Below the pieces are notes generated by a model. The model had not been told where the DNA came from. It did no database searches and was given only the letters and a program-made list of their open reading frames with translations. Below are positions 6,903-7,354 of a DNA stretch of 7,354 bases, in pieces. The stretch lies in the NCBI GenBank assembly GCA_902795835.1, contig CADBNA010000489.1, positions 1 to 7,354 on the forward strand, written 5' to 3'. Made by a program: the position numbers and the translations under genes. The DNA comes from an uncultured Lachnospiraceae bacterium (GTDB taxonomy: Bacteria; Bacillota_A; Clostridia; Lachnospirales; Lachnospiraceae). Position 1 is the first letter of the stretch, and every line of letters begins with the position of its first letter.

Positions 6903-6977
6903 CAAAGGACGCAAAAATATGGCAGGCGGTACAAAAAGGCGAAAGCAAGAGCCGGACTTGAAAGGGAAAGCATGAGA

Positions 6978-7032
6978 GGAAGGGCTGCCGTCGCCGGCGC
7001 CGCGGCGGAAAACCGTACTTGTTTTTCCTTCC
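6978..7032. repeat. Nested inverted repeats with a GC-rich hairpin core
   Basis: CCGTCGC (6988-6994) pairs with GCGGCGG (7002-7008) around a 7-base loop; the stem is seven pairs including one T-G. Next to it GGAAAA (7007-7012) pairs with TTTTCC (7023-7028). An outer GGAAGG (6978-6983) can pair with CCTTCC (7027-7032) and enclose the GC-rich hairpin. No T-run follows the GC stem on either strand, so it is not an ordinary terminator. It lies upstream of both predicted promoters and would not be in either predicted transcript, so a protein-binding or DNA-structural role, or chance, are the options. Confidence 0.4.
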
Positions 7033-7041
7033 GCAAACAAC

Positions 7042-7070
7042 TATACTGGATAGGCCGTTTCTTGTATAAT
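7042..7070 (+). promoter_or_regulatory. Promoter for the NSS transporter gene
   Basis: A perfect TATAAT -10 box lies at 7065-7070. At 17-base spacing the -35 position reads TATACT (7042-7047), a poor match (3 of 6), which suggests a weak or activator-dependent promoter. The start of transcription is expected near 7077, giving a leader of about 38 bases with an AAGGAGG ribosome binding site. Confidence 0.55.
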
Positions 7071-7088
7071 GAGACGGATTGTTTCTCA
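7070..7088 (+). promoter_or_regulatory. Operator-like inverted repeat at the transporter transcription start
   Basis: TGAGA (7070-7074) and TCTCA (7084-7088) form a perfect 5-base inverted repeat with a 9-base spacer. It begins at the last base of the TATAAT box and spans the predicted transcription start, a typical place for a dimeric repressor to block initiation. The half-sites are short enough to arise by chance, and no matching regulator gene is in the window. Confidence 0.3.
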
Positions 7089-7114
7089 AATGAATCGTAA
7101 GGAGGAAACGTAAC

Positions 7115-7354
7115 TTGAAACAGAATAATAGAGGCAGTTTCACAGGTAAGCTGGGATTTGTGCTTGCGGCAGCCGGCGCTTCTGTAGGACTTGGAAATAT
7201 CTGGCGTTTTCCTTATCTGGCTGCACGGTACGGCGGGGGTATTTTCCTGCTTGTCTATGTGCTGCTCGCGCTGACCTTCGGATATACGATGATCATTGCC
7301 GAAACGGCCATCGGACGTGCCACGAAAAAAAGCCCGGTTGGGGCTTTCCAGAGC
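7115..7354 (+). CDS. SNF/NSS-family sodium-dependent transporter, N-terminal fragment
   Basis: The first 80 codons are present and the gene runs off the right edge. The opening matches neurotransmitter:sodium symporters (LeuT/SNF family). Transmembrane helix 1 (about 13-38) carries the hallmark AGASVGLGNIWRFPYL (20-35), whose unwound centre binds sodium and substrate in LeuT. YGGGIFLLVYVLLALTFGY (39-57) and ETAIGR (63-68) follow as helix 2. Such proteins import amino acids or related solutes with sodium across the cytoplasmic membrane; the substrate cannot be read from this fragment. Translation starts with TTG: an in-frame TGA at 7091-7093 precedes it, AAGGAGG (7099-7105) sits 9 bases upstream, and the next in-frame ATG falls inside helix 2. 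The gene is divergent from malQ and has its own TATAAT promoter. Confidence 0.93.
   Translation, partial: MKQNNRGSFTGKLGFVLAAAGASVGLGNIWRFPYLAARYGGGIFLLVYVLLALTFGYTMIIAETAIGRATKKSPVGAFQS

Larger units (their letters stand above)
6780..7114. other. Divergent intergenic region between malQ and the transporter gene
   Basis: These 335 bases hold the malQ promoter and leader, the transporter promoter and leader, and about 140 bases between the two promoters. I see no convincing protein-coding gene. Possible minus-strand frames here (for example 6802-7143) give basic, low-complexity products with no recognisable motif, and the longest would overlap the transporter start. Between the promoters lie a GC-rich hairpin and flanking inverted repeats. 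I recognise no riboswitch, and I find no clear match to a CcpA cre site despite the malQ context. Confidence 0.7.

Noticed and set aside
6780..7114. Riboswitch or catabolite-repression (cre) site controlling malQ or the transporter
   Set aside because: No known riboswitch core could be recognised, the transporter leader is only about 38 bases, and no good cre-like palindrome was found.
6802..7143. 113-codon minus-strand open frame in the divergent region
   Set aside because: It overlaps the start of the transporter gene, covers both promoters, and encodes a basic, low-complexity product without motifs. It lacks a good ribosome binding site.

Overview
The window looks like a chromosomal stretch from a Gram-positive Firmicute, most likely a Clostridia/Lachnospiraceae-type gut anaerobe. 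This is inferred from AGGAGG-type ribosome binding sites, AT-rich sigma-A-like promoters in an otherwise moderately GC-rich sequence, a lipoprotein-type GH3 hexosaminidase, an Asp23/Gls24-like start, and the general look of the proteins. No single marker gene fixes the taxon.

Five genes lie on the minus strand and one on the plus strand. In minus-strand transcription order they are: malQ (4-alpha-glucanotransferase, 5175-6779); a lipoprotein GH3 beta-N-acetylhexosaminidase of the NagZ type (3879-5111); prfC (peptide chain release factor 3, 2193-3785); a duplicated-ATPase ABC-F protein (150-2144); and the first 22 codons of a probable Asp23/Gls24 family protein (1-67, cut by the window edge). 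On the plus strand, an SNF/NSS-family sodium-dependent transporter starts with TTG at 7115 and runs off the right edge.

The sequence suggests three minus-strand transcription units. malQ-nagZ starts from a promoter near 6874-6902, prfC-abcF from one near 3842-3870, and the gls24-like gene from one near 137-165 that overlaps the end of abcF. No convincing terminator separates the units in the minus direction, so read-through is possible. A 335-base divergent intergenic region (6780-7114) holds the malQ and transporter promoters and several inverted repeats, including a GC-rich hairpin.

The functional themes are alpha-glucan metabolism (MalQ), cell-wall amino sugar recycling (GH3 lipoprotein), translation termination and ribosome rescue (RF3 next to an ABC-F ATPase), and sodium-coupled solute uptake. 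I found no mobile element, CRISPR array, tRNA or rRNA. This is mostly ordinary housekeeping sequence. The points most worth a second look are the possible alternative RNA hairpins in the short prfC-abcF gap, the unusual inserts in the ABC-F protein and MalQ, and the structured divergent promoter region.
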